Shown one piece after another: positions 48,002 through 58,799 of a stretch of DNA of 64,000 nucleotides. Origin of the DNA: Taenia hydatigena. Lineage: Eukaryota; Platyhelminthes; Cestoda; Cyclophyllidea; Taeniidae. The translations under genes and the position numbers were made by a program. The stretch's first letter is position 1, and each line of letters starts with the position of its first letter. The notes beneath the pieces were generated by a model. It saw nothing but the letters and a program-made list of their open reading frames with translations, ran no database searches and was not told the origin of the DNA. Location: assembly GCA_036345935.2 (NCBI GenBank), contig JADWOT020000001.1, positions 12,156,623 through 12,220,622 of the forward strand, given 5' to 3'.

Positions 48002-51000
48002 TTGGTCTTGGGTTCATGGTGCAAACAATTTGACCAAATTAGCCAGGTCCACTTTTAAAGAGTGGATTTATTCACTTCTTCTCATGCGTCAATGAATTCG
48101 AAGCCAAATCATCCCTCATGTGTGCGGCTCCTCAACAAAACGAATGCTGATGAGTAAATGCAGCCCCATTCGATGCAAACAGGAAGCAAACTACTCGCAG
48201 TCAAATTGTTACTTGTAATCTCTGATTGTTTCGTCTTCTTCCGTCACTTTAGATAACATCACTGGCTATAGTGCCACTTTGAAGCGAATCATGCAGGTGC
48301 GTGCATTTAGATGCCATGCGCTGCAACTAGTTTAGTTAACCCTGAATTTGGAAGTATTTCTGATGCATTTTGATGCAGTAAGTAAGTACATGAGTTGTGA
48401 TTTGCTATTATGGGCTTGTTCAAGCAGAGCTTTGGGAATGGAACATTTGTCCTTCCGTCGTGAATTTGGGAGCATTTGCGTGCATTTTAGGGAGAAGCAG
48501 CTGCCTCTTCCTCTTCTGCCTCCAATATCGCAGCAACAGCCATTAAGTGGAAAGTTAACCCCATGAATTATAGCAATATTTTGTTCCTATTTTAAACTCT
48601 GCGGATTTATCTGAACGACACGTTAAAAAATGAAGGCCACTTACCAAGTCTGTTTTTGGATCCACAGCAAAAAGGAGAATTGGACTCGCCTTATCACAAT
48701 ATTGCAGTTGACTGAACAAAATCTCACAACTTTTGTTGGCAGAATTGCTGGTTGCCTCTCTCACAGCCAAATACTTTCCCAACTCAGTGACACCAACATT
48801 TGGTAGGTGACATCTGGTTTTATCGTCGTTTCCAAAAAAAGTTTGCCTTGACGCGGCAATGACGTGTTTCCATCCTCCGTGTTGACCATGTAGACCTCCT
48901 AGCAGAGCAGTGATTAGTTCGACCACTTTTTGTTTGCAAGTGGTGCATTTGCTTTGACGCAAATCTGACATTTTTAAACCTGCACCATCCTTCTACAGAT
49001 AGGTTGTTGTACAATTCAGCAGGGCATAGAGGCAGCGAACCGTGAAGCAGAAGAGCGTAGGAACTGCCTATTCCAAATTGGCACTTCATGCACTGCAGCA
49101 ACAAATGAGACCAGAACCCACCCATAGGGTACGGGCGTATTATAAAACCACTTGCTTTATTATGACATATTTGGAAATAAGGAAAGTGTTTATAGTGACA
49201 TCAAAGGTAATTCAGACGGTGCATGACTGACCAATTTCCCAACAAATTGCGGTACTGTGTTGAACATTAACAGCGAGAGAAGTGTGTTTGACTGAAAAAG
49301 TTAATTAGTCGTTATTGGCACATCTTTACTATTTTGAGAACAAGGACTCACTGTTCATGATCAAACAATACCTGATTTTGAACTGGATGTTGCATGTAGT
49401 GCTAGTACTCCTTTAAACATTTCCGACGCAAAAGTAAAAGGGCATTCTTGGATAAAACAGGAGCGACTTATGAATTTGGCTGAATAAGTAAAAAAGAGGT
49501 GATATAGGCGTAGAATTTTTGGGTAACACCAGACAAATGTCAAAAAAGCTGAAGTGATTAGTGAGTTTGGGCAGTAGCTAAGACAGTAAAAGAGAAAAGA
49601 GAAGCAACAGAGTATGCAGTTTGCAAGGAAAGTTGTGAGTTGAATGGTGATTAGTAGAGGGAAGTGGACGTCGGCGATAGCCTTGCGCACAAGTCCGTGG
49701 GTGTGGCGCCCCACTGGGGTTGTGCTGCCTGGGTCTGGGTTAGTACACACGAATAAGTGACAGAAGTGGAACGCTTGGGATCATTAACTCATTTGTTACG
49801 ATTCAATCGGCTGCACCTTACTTTGGTCTGCCCTGCTGCTCTTTATTCTTCTATGCTCCTCTCTGCATATTTGTGCTAGTTCGTACAGTCAAGTCTATCC
49901 CATTATGTTACAGCCCTTCGCACTGGACTTCATTGCAGGTTATTGCGGGGATATACTACTGCATTGAATAAGGTAATATTAAAGGAAGGGGCATTGACGT
50001 TGGTGGTGGAGGAGGATGCTGTGTTCATGGATATGTCGGCGGCGTTCGCGCATATATGGCTGCAATTTTTTCGAATTATTAAAATCCTGCAATGTGTGCT
50101 TGGAGATTTGAAGCCTTACCGCAAACAAACTTCCCCATCTCATCGGTATCCGTCTTTGCACATTCGCAAGTGGCACCAATTGAGCGATTATAGTGCTTTC
50201 GGCAGACACTACATCACAAAGCGGCTGGACAATTGGTTATTTTGTTTACAGCTACTGAATAATCCGTCTGTAGTTGCATTAATTACACGACCAAACTTAA
50301 TTGACGATTAGGATTTGCTCCGTCACTTCTCCATCAGATCCCGTTTTGTGTCCCATTTTCCACGCTACCACAGCTGCACCCCCCCTCCCAACCTCTCTTC
50401 CATTTATCCATGGCTTCATTCCTCCATTCAGTCACTTTTGCATGCACTCATTCATCCTAGTATGTGTGCATGTCTACAAGTCAAACCGGATAATATTTTA
50501 ATTAACATTTTCTGTCCTCCTCTGATTCCCTTTTCTTCCTAGCTTTTAGGCTCTCTTTCCTTTTCTCTCCATGCCTTACTTTGCATTCCTTGTTGCAGTT
50601 GTCCATGCACATGCGAATGCAATCAACGAGGCTGCATTGTACGCTACATCAACTGGAGTGCATTCATTAGTCCTCGTTTGACATTTTCGAGCCCGTCTTG
50701 ATCCCAGTGTCTACTACTGTCCCCAACATCACTGCTTTTTCCTAAAGCGTAACTGTTTTAAAATAGTGATTTACATCTTATTCTCAGTAATAGTTCGATT
50801 GCACAAATGGGAAGAGGTGTCGCGTGGTAGCGTCAATGAGGCACCTAAAATGGTCTCAATGAGTGCGCTCAGATGGTGTTTTGAGATTACCAACCACGCG
50901 AAGCCAAGTCGTGGAACACGACCAGGAGGCAGTCCAAGTCTCTGACTCATCAACAGCCGAATTTACAAATCTTCGAGATAACCATTTTGTCAGGGAGCAG

Positions 51001-52360
51001 AATATTGGCGATTCCGGTTTGCGCGCTTTAATGAACTCTCTACAGTGACGGAGTAAGAGGATGAGATACCTTTCCATGGAATTCAAGGCAGCGCTGATGA
51101 CAAATGAGACAATAAACTGCATATAACTATGCAAGCACCGTAACTTTATCTTTCAAAACTACATTTTTTGAAACAGTAGCAAAGGGTTGTCATGTGAGGT
51201 ATAATAAGGCAGAGGAAGTAAAGCGAAGAAAATTCTCGTAATATTCTACAATGGCTGAAAAATGCGGAACTGCCGAGATTCTGCCTTCTTCTACCGGTGA
51301 TCAACTACAACAACAATAACAACAAAACAGTTCTTGACAAACGACATGTGTACGCAGTAGTCAATCTGGTCGGAATTGTTGCCTAATTAATCGCTGCAAT
51401 AACGATGAGCCAAATGTGTGAATCTGTCATGGTTGTCTATTTGTCATTTCATTCATACGTCAGATCAGCACAAATTGTAACGCCGTGCGTCGTTGGTTCT
51501 GCAGAGTCGTATGTCCTTGCCTTAGGACAGAACGACATTTTATTCTGGAACCGCGGTCTAATACGACTGTGTTCGCAATGCTGCTAAAATACGAGTCATT
51601 TTTTGAAATGGGCGGAATTCACGAGTCAAAGCTACCCTGCCACACCTTACTGACCGCCGCCGGTGTGTGAGAGGATGCCTTGAATTCAAATAGTCAAATC
51701 AGCCTATAATGGAGTGTAATTTGCAGTTTAGCAGAAATGATTGAAATCTTGGTTTGACCCGAGCCTACTTCTTCTCCATGTGTCGCACATTCTGCTCAAT
51801 GGAAGTTGCCTTAAAAGCAGACACATCTATTTTGACATTAGCTACACTGTACACCAGGGACGAATCAGTCAAAGCCAGACGTGGACTAATCCGCATTCTA
51901 TTGTCCATGCTAGCAATTCCCATGCATAATTTTACATTTCCAATTAAAAAGGGTATGACAAATGTCAGTTTCAGCAAATCAATAACTTTACCAATCTGCC
52001 ACATAAAACGAATTGGATGAATTCAAAAGTGCAAATGGTGGATTGCTGAAGAACAGCTGCGCCATCGATATCCAAGAAAAAGCTGCCAAAATGCACATGG
52101 ATCGTACAAAGAACTAAGATGCGTACGTCATCAGTGTGTGAAAAAGGATGGTTTGAGTGTTTCATTTGTCAACGCTTCTCCTCGTCAGTATTAAATTACT
52201 CACTCGACTTGTCTCAGTAACGGTTACCACTTCTGCTTCTATCGTCGACATAAATCCATTCAATTTCTTCCAGTTTGGACACAGACAACTCATCGATCAC
52301 TAATTACAGAAAGCCTTATAATGCGAATCCATGTATTTAATCGTGCATACAGCTTTCTTG
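47925..52360 (+). repeat. Segmental repeat unit E
   Basis: Inverted partner of A (1-5125). Its left boundary falls inside the coding frame ending at 48001. It lacks about 308 bp that contain the Cys-rich exon in A. Confidence 0.85.
48587..48971 (-). CDS. Repeat-borne Cys-containing protein of unknown function (repeat E)
   Basis: Exon 48971-48645, a 34-nt intron (48611-48644, donor GTAAGT, acceptor TCGTTCAG) and a short last exon 48610-48587 give 116 aa. It begins MSDLRQSKCTTCKQKVVELI and continues LLGGLHGQHGGWKHV, then KTRCHLPNVGVTELGKYLAV. I see no signal peptide and do not recognise the family. The homologous stretch in repeat A (from 4051, plus) is frameshifted, in B (20388-20693, minus) it is frameshifted and diverged, and in D it is broken. 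E is the only open copy, which could mean a functional gene or simply the youngest relic. Confidence 0.4.
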
Positions 52361-52500
52361 TGAAAATTATTCCTAAATAAATAATTGTCATCGAAGTTTT
52401 CATCCTTAAAATCTAAAGGCGGGAACTAAAAATCAAAAGGTGTTACTACTCTTGTAGAACCACGATTTCAAATATTCTGAATGCGCCACCGGAATCAAAG

Positions 52501-52626
52501 ATGATTAAGCTGCTTGACTGCCTGACACTTCTGATTGCCGTGCATGGGTGCAGGGTGTACGGGCCTCTCACCACGCTTAACTACCTCATTGAGGATGCTG
52601 ATGTGGCTTTCGGTTTGGAATTCTAA
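52501..52626 (+). CDS. Short secreted-type frame, unidentified
   Basis: 41-aa frame just outside repeat E. MIKLLDCLTLLIAVHGC looks like a signal peptide, followed by RVYGPLTTLNYLIEDADVAF. It could be a first exon or a tiny secreted peptide. Nothing downstream confirms it. Confidence 0.25.
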   Translation: MIKLLDCLTLLIAVHGCRVYGPLTTLNYLIEDADVAFGLEF

Positions 52627-54129
52627 GCACATTTATTACCCTCTCACTGCTGTCCCCAGATTCTCACTGTCGCAAGGTGAACATCTCACCTAATTGTTAA
52701 GTCCAAGTCAGCCCTAGGTGTGCTATGACACCCACCAGCCTGGTATTAGTGTTTCAATCCGTGTCCTGAGGGATGGGGTAAGTAATGGGATAGGTAAAGT
52801 GAGAAAGCCTGTATGCCACCTGCGTGAATGCATGAAGGCAAAGGACACACAGAGTAGTGTAATTACTCATGCAACAATTCAGAACAATGCAACTGCAGGA
52901 AAGGCAGAAACGTAACTTGTTCTTCTGCCTTACCAGACACATGATTCCCCCCAATCTGAACTCATATTCGAATGGTTGGAGTGAAGACATCTGAAGTATT
53001 ATACCTCCACACACTTTTATTCGCAGTACATTTTTATTCCGATTTTCGAGTAATTATTGCTTTATCGTGATGATTTTGTACTTATTGTATGAAATGCTGA
53101 TAGTTACCTTCATTTTTACCCTTTTGTACGTCAACCACCGACCGCAGCACTTACACCTTTACTTGCTGGAAATGAGTAGGTGATGACTATAAGACTGCAA
53201 TGCGCAATAATTTTAGCGGCTAACAATTCTTTTAAAAACTAAACCACCCATTGGGTTCATTGATGCACAAGTCACAGACGCTTTGGAACAACTTTTCTGG
53301 CCAAGCAATCTCCCAGATGCAATGCCATGTGTGACCTCAGACATTGTTGCTTTAACATTGAAGGTGACTTTGTAAGCAAACGCGCTACTGAGGCATCGTA
53401 GCAGTTACCTTTCATCGTAGTCGTACAATACCATAATTTTGATACAATCATCATATCTTTACTTTCTTTTGAGACAACTACTATTTCAAGTCTCACATGA
53501 AGGCAAACGCAAATGAACCAATAGCTTTGGTTAAGTTTTGGTTCGCCTTAACAATTTTAAAGAAGATTGCCATTTACAATCCGAAGTGCTTTAGTGGTAG
53601 TGGAAGAGACGGAGAGAATAACCCAACTATTAATTACTCTATGATAAGATATCGAACTCACTGCTTAGACGTTGGTTTGCCACATAACTGTTAAGGCTTA
53701 TTTTCATGCGAGTCTTTTGGGCGCAGTCTTAAGCTCATCATTTCGTGATGGCAGGGAATTTGGACAGGTGTTGAGATATTTGAGCTGCTCAACATAGACT
53801 GGCGTTTGTCCCAAGCATATACTATTGAGTCAATCGGTGGATGATGCGTTTCCTTAAGCAAAATCTTTCTCAAAATGTGCGATAGTTAAACTTTTTTGTT
53901 TGTATGTGTTTCGAGCTGTGCTCATTGTTCCTGGGGTTGATTAATCTTTTAAGCGATTCCGTGATATTTTGTGCACTGATCAGATATTCGAGGCGAGGCC
54001 TTTTAGGCCCCAGTCGAAAGTTTACGTGAATGACCACTCGACATCGTAGGTTGAGACTCACCACGGCCTATAAAATCACTGATAGGCATGTCATTGTCTT
54101 TTCAACGTTAATCTTATCATTGTGTGGAG

Positions 54130-54814
54130 ATATTCAAGCAAAAGCACGAGGGCAAGGATTTGACGACCAACAAGAATGTCATCAGCCGTCTGAGAAGGGC
54201 GTGTGAGGTGGCAAAGAAGACGTTGAGCTCAACACGAAAATCCCGACAAAGAAGACCAAGATCTTCTCCACGTGTTCAGACAATCAATTGAGTGTGTTGG
54301 TGCAGGTGCACGAGGGTGAGCGTGCAGACGCGAGACAACAACTTGTTGGGCAAATTCGGGTTGTCAGGTATCCTACCGGCACCGCGCAGAGTACCTCAGA
54401 TCGAGGTGCCCTTCGACGTTGACGAAAATGGCATTCTCAATGTGACGCTGGTGGACAAGTCGTCAGGGCGATTAATCAGCGTCACCATCACGAAGGACAA
54501 GGGTCTTCTGTCGCGGAAGGAGATACAACAGATAATGAATGATGCAGAAAAATTGAAGTTGGAGGATGAGAAAGAGAGGAGCAGAATAGCAGCGAGAACC
54601 ATTCTGGAAGACTACGTTTGCAGCATAAGATCGAAAATGGATGACGATGAAGTGAAAGAGAGTGTTTTGGTAAAGTATACTTACGAGGTGTGAGACGACT
54701 CTCAGGCGGATGGATTCCGACCAACAAGCCGCAAAGGAGAACTACGAGCTCATGTACAATTATTTGAGAGCTCTGTACAACCCAATTATGTCGACAACAA
54801 ACCTCGGTTCATGA
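54130..54814 (+). pseudogene. HSP70: HSP70 pseudogene
   Basis: Remnant of a cytosolic HSP70 chaperone. It opens in the nucleotide-binding domain ([28 protein letters not shown]), then jumps to the substrate-binding domain ([15 protein letters not shown]), so roughly 140 residues are missing. After a frameshift near 54320 it continues ([40 protein letters not shown]) into the C-terminal lid. A stop at about 54693 interrupts the lid, and another frame resumes with EDTLRRMDSDQQAAKENYE. No start, no complete ATPase domain and no EEVD end are seen, so it is non-functional. HSP70 expansion is documented in tapeworms, which fits. Confidence 0.88.
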
Positions 54815-55193
54815 GCATGGGTATTTGACAACTGGGACGCACAACTTCGCACACTTGACCTCAGGAAACGTGGAGTAACAGTAACCCACTTAGCTATTAT
54901 TCATCATTATTATCAAAATTATTGTTTATTACTTATCATTATCTATCTTTACTTACTTCGCTATTCATTTCCCCATGACTCGCCCTCAGCCTGCTAGGAA
55001 TTCGAGGCAGTTGTGTCCTAATGAGCAATTGTGCACACATTCTTTACTATCAAGCCGATGGTAAGTGTGTCATCAAACTTGATGGGTTAATTTGACTAAA
55101 GACTAGGGCTATTGAGAACAACGCTCTGCACCGAAACCTGAAAACCTATCGAAAGTTGATCTGTTGCCAAATTTACATTTGTATCAAGTGTAG

Positions 55194-55424
55194 TTGGCTG
55201 CCGAGATCTTTAATGTGCCCTATCCAGAGCATTGGGAATGGAGTAAGAACTGGTTTCGCCAAGTGCTTGCTCCTCGTAGAGTTAAAGAGGTCGATGAGGT
55301 GCTAAAGATTAGAGGTATACAAATGCCACTTGACAAATTGAATCAAACCACTGTGCTGAATTCGGGACTGGGTAGGATACTTGTATGCAATTGCCACACT
55401 CAGGCATTGCATGGGAAAAGGTAA
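55194..55424 (+). other. Open segment, possibly an exon
   Basis: 76-codon frame with a balanced, protein-like composition (IFNVPYPEHWEWSKNWFRQV then LAPRRVKEVDEVLKIRG). A GT donor-like site follows GLG at about 55373. No family recognised, and it may be chance. Confidence 0.2.
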
Positions 55425-57016
55425 AATGTCAAGAGGAGTGTAAAGGAGCAGCTGGTGTTGCTTTAAATGTGGCCCTATTACTATGAATGTCCCACGTCAT
55501 TTGCAGAACTAACGCATTACTTATGTCGATACAAGCCTTGTAGCATCCACTAAAGTGGTAGACGTTTGCGTCGAAATTGATGTCGAACCTCGCATTGACT
55601 CCTAGTGTAAAATGGGAAGGCTAAATCTATGAGAGAACTATTAAAGTCAACAAAGGCGAGTTTTCAAAAAAGACTTGTGAAAGGGCAGCCTAACAGGGAT
55701 TTGTGAGATGCATTGTCAGGGCCGTTTGGTTGTATGATCGCCTTTAAAGTCAAGTGTTTGCTCAGTGAAATCTCCTTCATTGAAAAGGCGCAACAACCTA
55801 CCTAGCCATTCTGGACTAACTCCTTGTCTTTCCACGTCGCTTCTCGTCATTCTGATGCTCCTGTCATCACCAAAGCCTCGCCGCCAGTTTGTGTGCCTTT
55901 TATGGGGAGATGCCGCAACAGTCGGTGAAGGGATCATTTTTCGTACTTTGACTCCTTGTGACCCAGTCTTATGTGGTTCTTACAGCTTCGATCACGATAC
56001 TGCGCGTCATAGTGAGATTTGTGTAAACAAAGAGTAAAGCATGGCTTGAAGGTGTGTGAAGTTAGAATGCATTCATGCATACAACTTGATGTGCTCTCAT
56101 TCAAAGAGTACTTTGCCACATCCAATCTAAACGAATTCAGTCAACGACTGGTGAAACATAGAGGTGGTTGCCATAGCCATCACAAGTGGATAGGCTAGGC
56201 CAATCTCCTCTGTCGATTTGCTTTCGTCAGCCGCTGTCACATTCATCTGCAAATGTTTTGGGTTGGTGGAATTAACCAGCCTGAATTTCGTTGGGATGCG
56301 CAGTGTAAATGCACAATGGACCGAATTATAAAACCAGAAAAATGAATGCACTTGGATGAGAGTAGATTGACCATTTGAGGGGGCGCAGAGGTATAACTAA
56401 AAACATCTAGTAGCAATGAGCAATCATTTTTGGACACTTTCGCATAGCTGAAGCGCTTATCTCTCCAAATACATCAGCCTTAATGGAGGAATAGCAGAGA
56501 GCATATGTAGGAGCTACTTTCTTCACATGCTATGCTCTGTGGGATGGCTGCCTTCTTTGCATGTGATAATAAGTGCCTCTGATTGAAGTGCTTATATGTG
56601 AATGTGTGGTAATGTGGCATTTATTTAACTTTACACAATAAAGTGCTGGAACTCTTTAGCCCTAACAGCTTTATCATTGGTTGAGGCTTCCATTTCGGTT
56701 TGGGTTTTAGTTTGGTTATGGTAAGATAAACGCTGTCGATTTTGTTTGTTTGAGCACATACAGCTAAAGAAAGCCAAAATAAGTGCCCATCTGAATGAGA
56801 TTACAGCCCTTAAACACATTATAATCACAGTAGCCACTGTAGTATAGGCCATCGAGTGTTAGTGCTACTAACGCTAAAACATTAAACTACAGAGCGTAGT
56901 GAAGATTCCATGACACCTTGCGCCTTGGAAACCCGGATTTTTCACTCGATTTAATCATTTTCCCTACATTCCTGCACTTGTCTTTTTCTGTACAAATGAT
57001 GCACTTGCAAATTCAG

Positions 57017-57165
57017 CCTACTTCACTTCATCGTCAATGCAGAAATTGCTCGACGCAAAGCTTGTACGTGTTGATAATGTCGATTTTCTCGAGGCGGAGA
57101 GAAGCGAATTTGTGTCTGCGCTATCTGTGACAAAAAGAAGAATGGCGTTGCAGAACAACTCATAA
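57017..57165 (+). CDS. Terminal exon candidate, unidentified
   Basis: Open from a stop at about 56908 to the TAA at 57163. It contains a good acceptor (GCAAATTCAG, ending 57016), after which the frame reads YFTSSSMQKLLDAKLVRVDN then VDFLEAERSEFVSALSV, an amphipathic charged sequence. Earlier exons were not found. No family recognised. Confidence 0.3.
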
Positions 57166-57993
57166 ATACCGTTTACAATTGTATTGGAACAATTTCGTTA
57201 CACGACTTTGTTATCACGAATTTTTGTCACGTGGCTTTGCATGCTACAAGGTCTGGTGAGCAGCCGTGTTTACAGTTTCACGTGACATTGACGTAATACT
57301 AATAGAATTGATTGAATTGGTTGGCTTAGCGACTGACCTGACATCCACCCGACTAAAGTGGCACAGAATGAGGAGAACATTGGAAAATGCGTCAGAGCGC
57401 TAGCAGCTCTCGTGAGATTGACACAACACTGGTAATGTACTTCTCGATGTTTGCTTTGCCATGCAGGGTAACGCATTGACTTTCAGAAGTGCTCTTCACT
57501 TCCTCTCAAACAAACCTTTGGCAGGTCGTAGCCGCTTATAATTAATGTGATCAGTTCCTCTTTCCTATGCTCTCGTGTTCCTCCCTTGACTTCCAATCAC
57601 TAAGCTAGTGCAGGTCACGCCTGTGGGAATTTGGGATTGGTACTGATGCAATGTTAGCGGACTCAATCGCTTTTTGCTAGTTCCTTTTGTCAAAAAAAAT
57701 GCATAACGTGAAGTGCTGAGGCGAACAGCACAATTTAAATGGCATCAGAAAGAACCTCAATATATTAGTTCATTGTGCTCTCGGAGGCACTAGCTCTGGC
57801 ATCTCCATTTCTCCATCCCTTCCTCACTTTCAATGATAAAAAGACTCATGACTTCAACGTTGCGTCAATCTTGTTTTGGATTTCAACCTGTTTTTTTATT
57901 AATTTGCCATCTTCCATCTGACTGATGCGCTTGCTGTTAGTCGCTTAACATTTCTAGAAGATCCATCTTTCACGATTTGTATTCCTTTTGCAG

Positions 57994-58066
57994 GCATTGC
58001 AGCCAAATCCATTTCAGCTGGCTCCATCAATTTTTTACGCTGTCTGACCCGATTCCTATACGACCC
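57994..58066 (+). other. Internal exon candidate with strong splice sites
   Basis: 73-nt segment between a strong acceptor (ATTCCTTTTGCAG) and a strong donor (CCGTAAGT). Two frames are open (one reads AAKSISAGSINFLRCLTRFL), so the coding frame is undecided. Confidence 0.25.
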
Positions 58067-58339
58067 GTAAGTTAAGGAAATGATAAAGGATTCAATAGAT
58101 AGATATTTGAGTAATAAATAATAGATGAAGGAGTAAACGACGAGACATGTGGGTCTTCAGATAGACCACTCTAGTTTTGGCACTGTGACAGATAATGAAA
58201 AGTGTGTTTTAAAGTCGATTAGACAACGTTTAAACATTTTTTCCTACAAGAAAAGGGACCTAAGGTAGCACTTGATGAGACACTAATTTGTGCAATTTGT
58301 TAAAGACTAATGATAATGATCTTTGTATGCATGCCTTCC

Positions 58340-58531
58340 TCAAGTCATCGGCGCGCTGTAAACAAAGGGATTTGGTGCTGAAATCGTTCCATATGATGGG
58401 ATAGCTGCTGGTATGACATGGCCCAAATCCCTCTGATGGGTAAGCATCACGCCACTTTGCCTCACCTTCAGTCGAAGTTGTGGTTGGCCCTCAGGAGATG
58501 CGATTGAGACAAGGACTTTGCAATACCACAT
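58340..58531 (-). CDS. Coding-like exon(s), unidentified
   Basis: 63-codon minus-strand frame (CKVLVSIASPEGQPQLRLK) with a possible 33-nt GT-AG intron (58433-58465) that keeps frame, joining LRLK to RDLGHVIPAAIPSYGTI. Upstream, about 58770-58640 on the same strand, another phase-consistent pair (TARATNGQ joined to ENYPPEPNYL across a 37-nt gap) suggests more exons of this or a neighbouring gene. No family recognised. Confidence 0.3.
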   Translation of the reverse strand: MWYCKVLVSIASPEGQPQLRLKVRQSGVMLTHQRDLGHVIPAAIPSYGTISAPNPFVYSAPMT

Positions 58532-58799
58532 TACACAATGTCAATTTTTAAGAGGAGAAACGAAGAATCACCTTCTAAGCTGTTCCACGAAATGTTAAGG
58601 AACATGTAACACAGAATCACTACTAAACGTATTGTGAATTTCTTAAAGGTAATTAGGCTCTGGTGGATAATTTTCCTGTGAAAGTGACAATCATGAACGC
58701 ATCCATACCTGCCCATTTGTCGCCCTTGCCGTGTGAGTGTATCTCACTGCCAATTAGCCAATCAAGAATTCACTCACCACATGAAGGACCCTAGCAACC

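Noticed and set aside
48820..49125. 101-codon alternative frame overlapping the 48587-48971 gene
   Set aside because: The other frame keeps the Cys pattern, ends at a good GTAAGT donor and resembles the A copy in frame; this one ends without a splice site.
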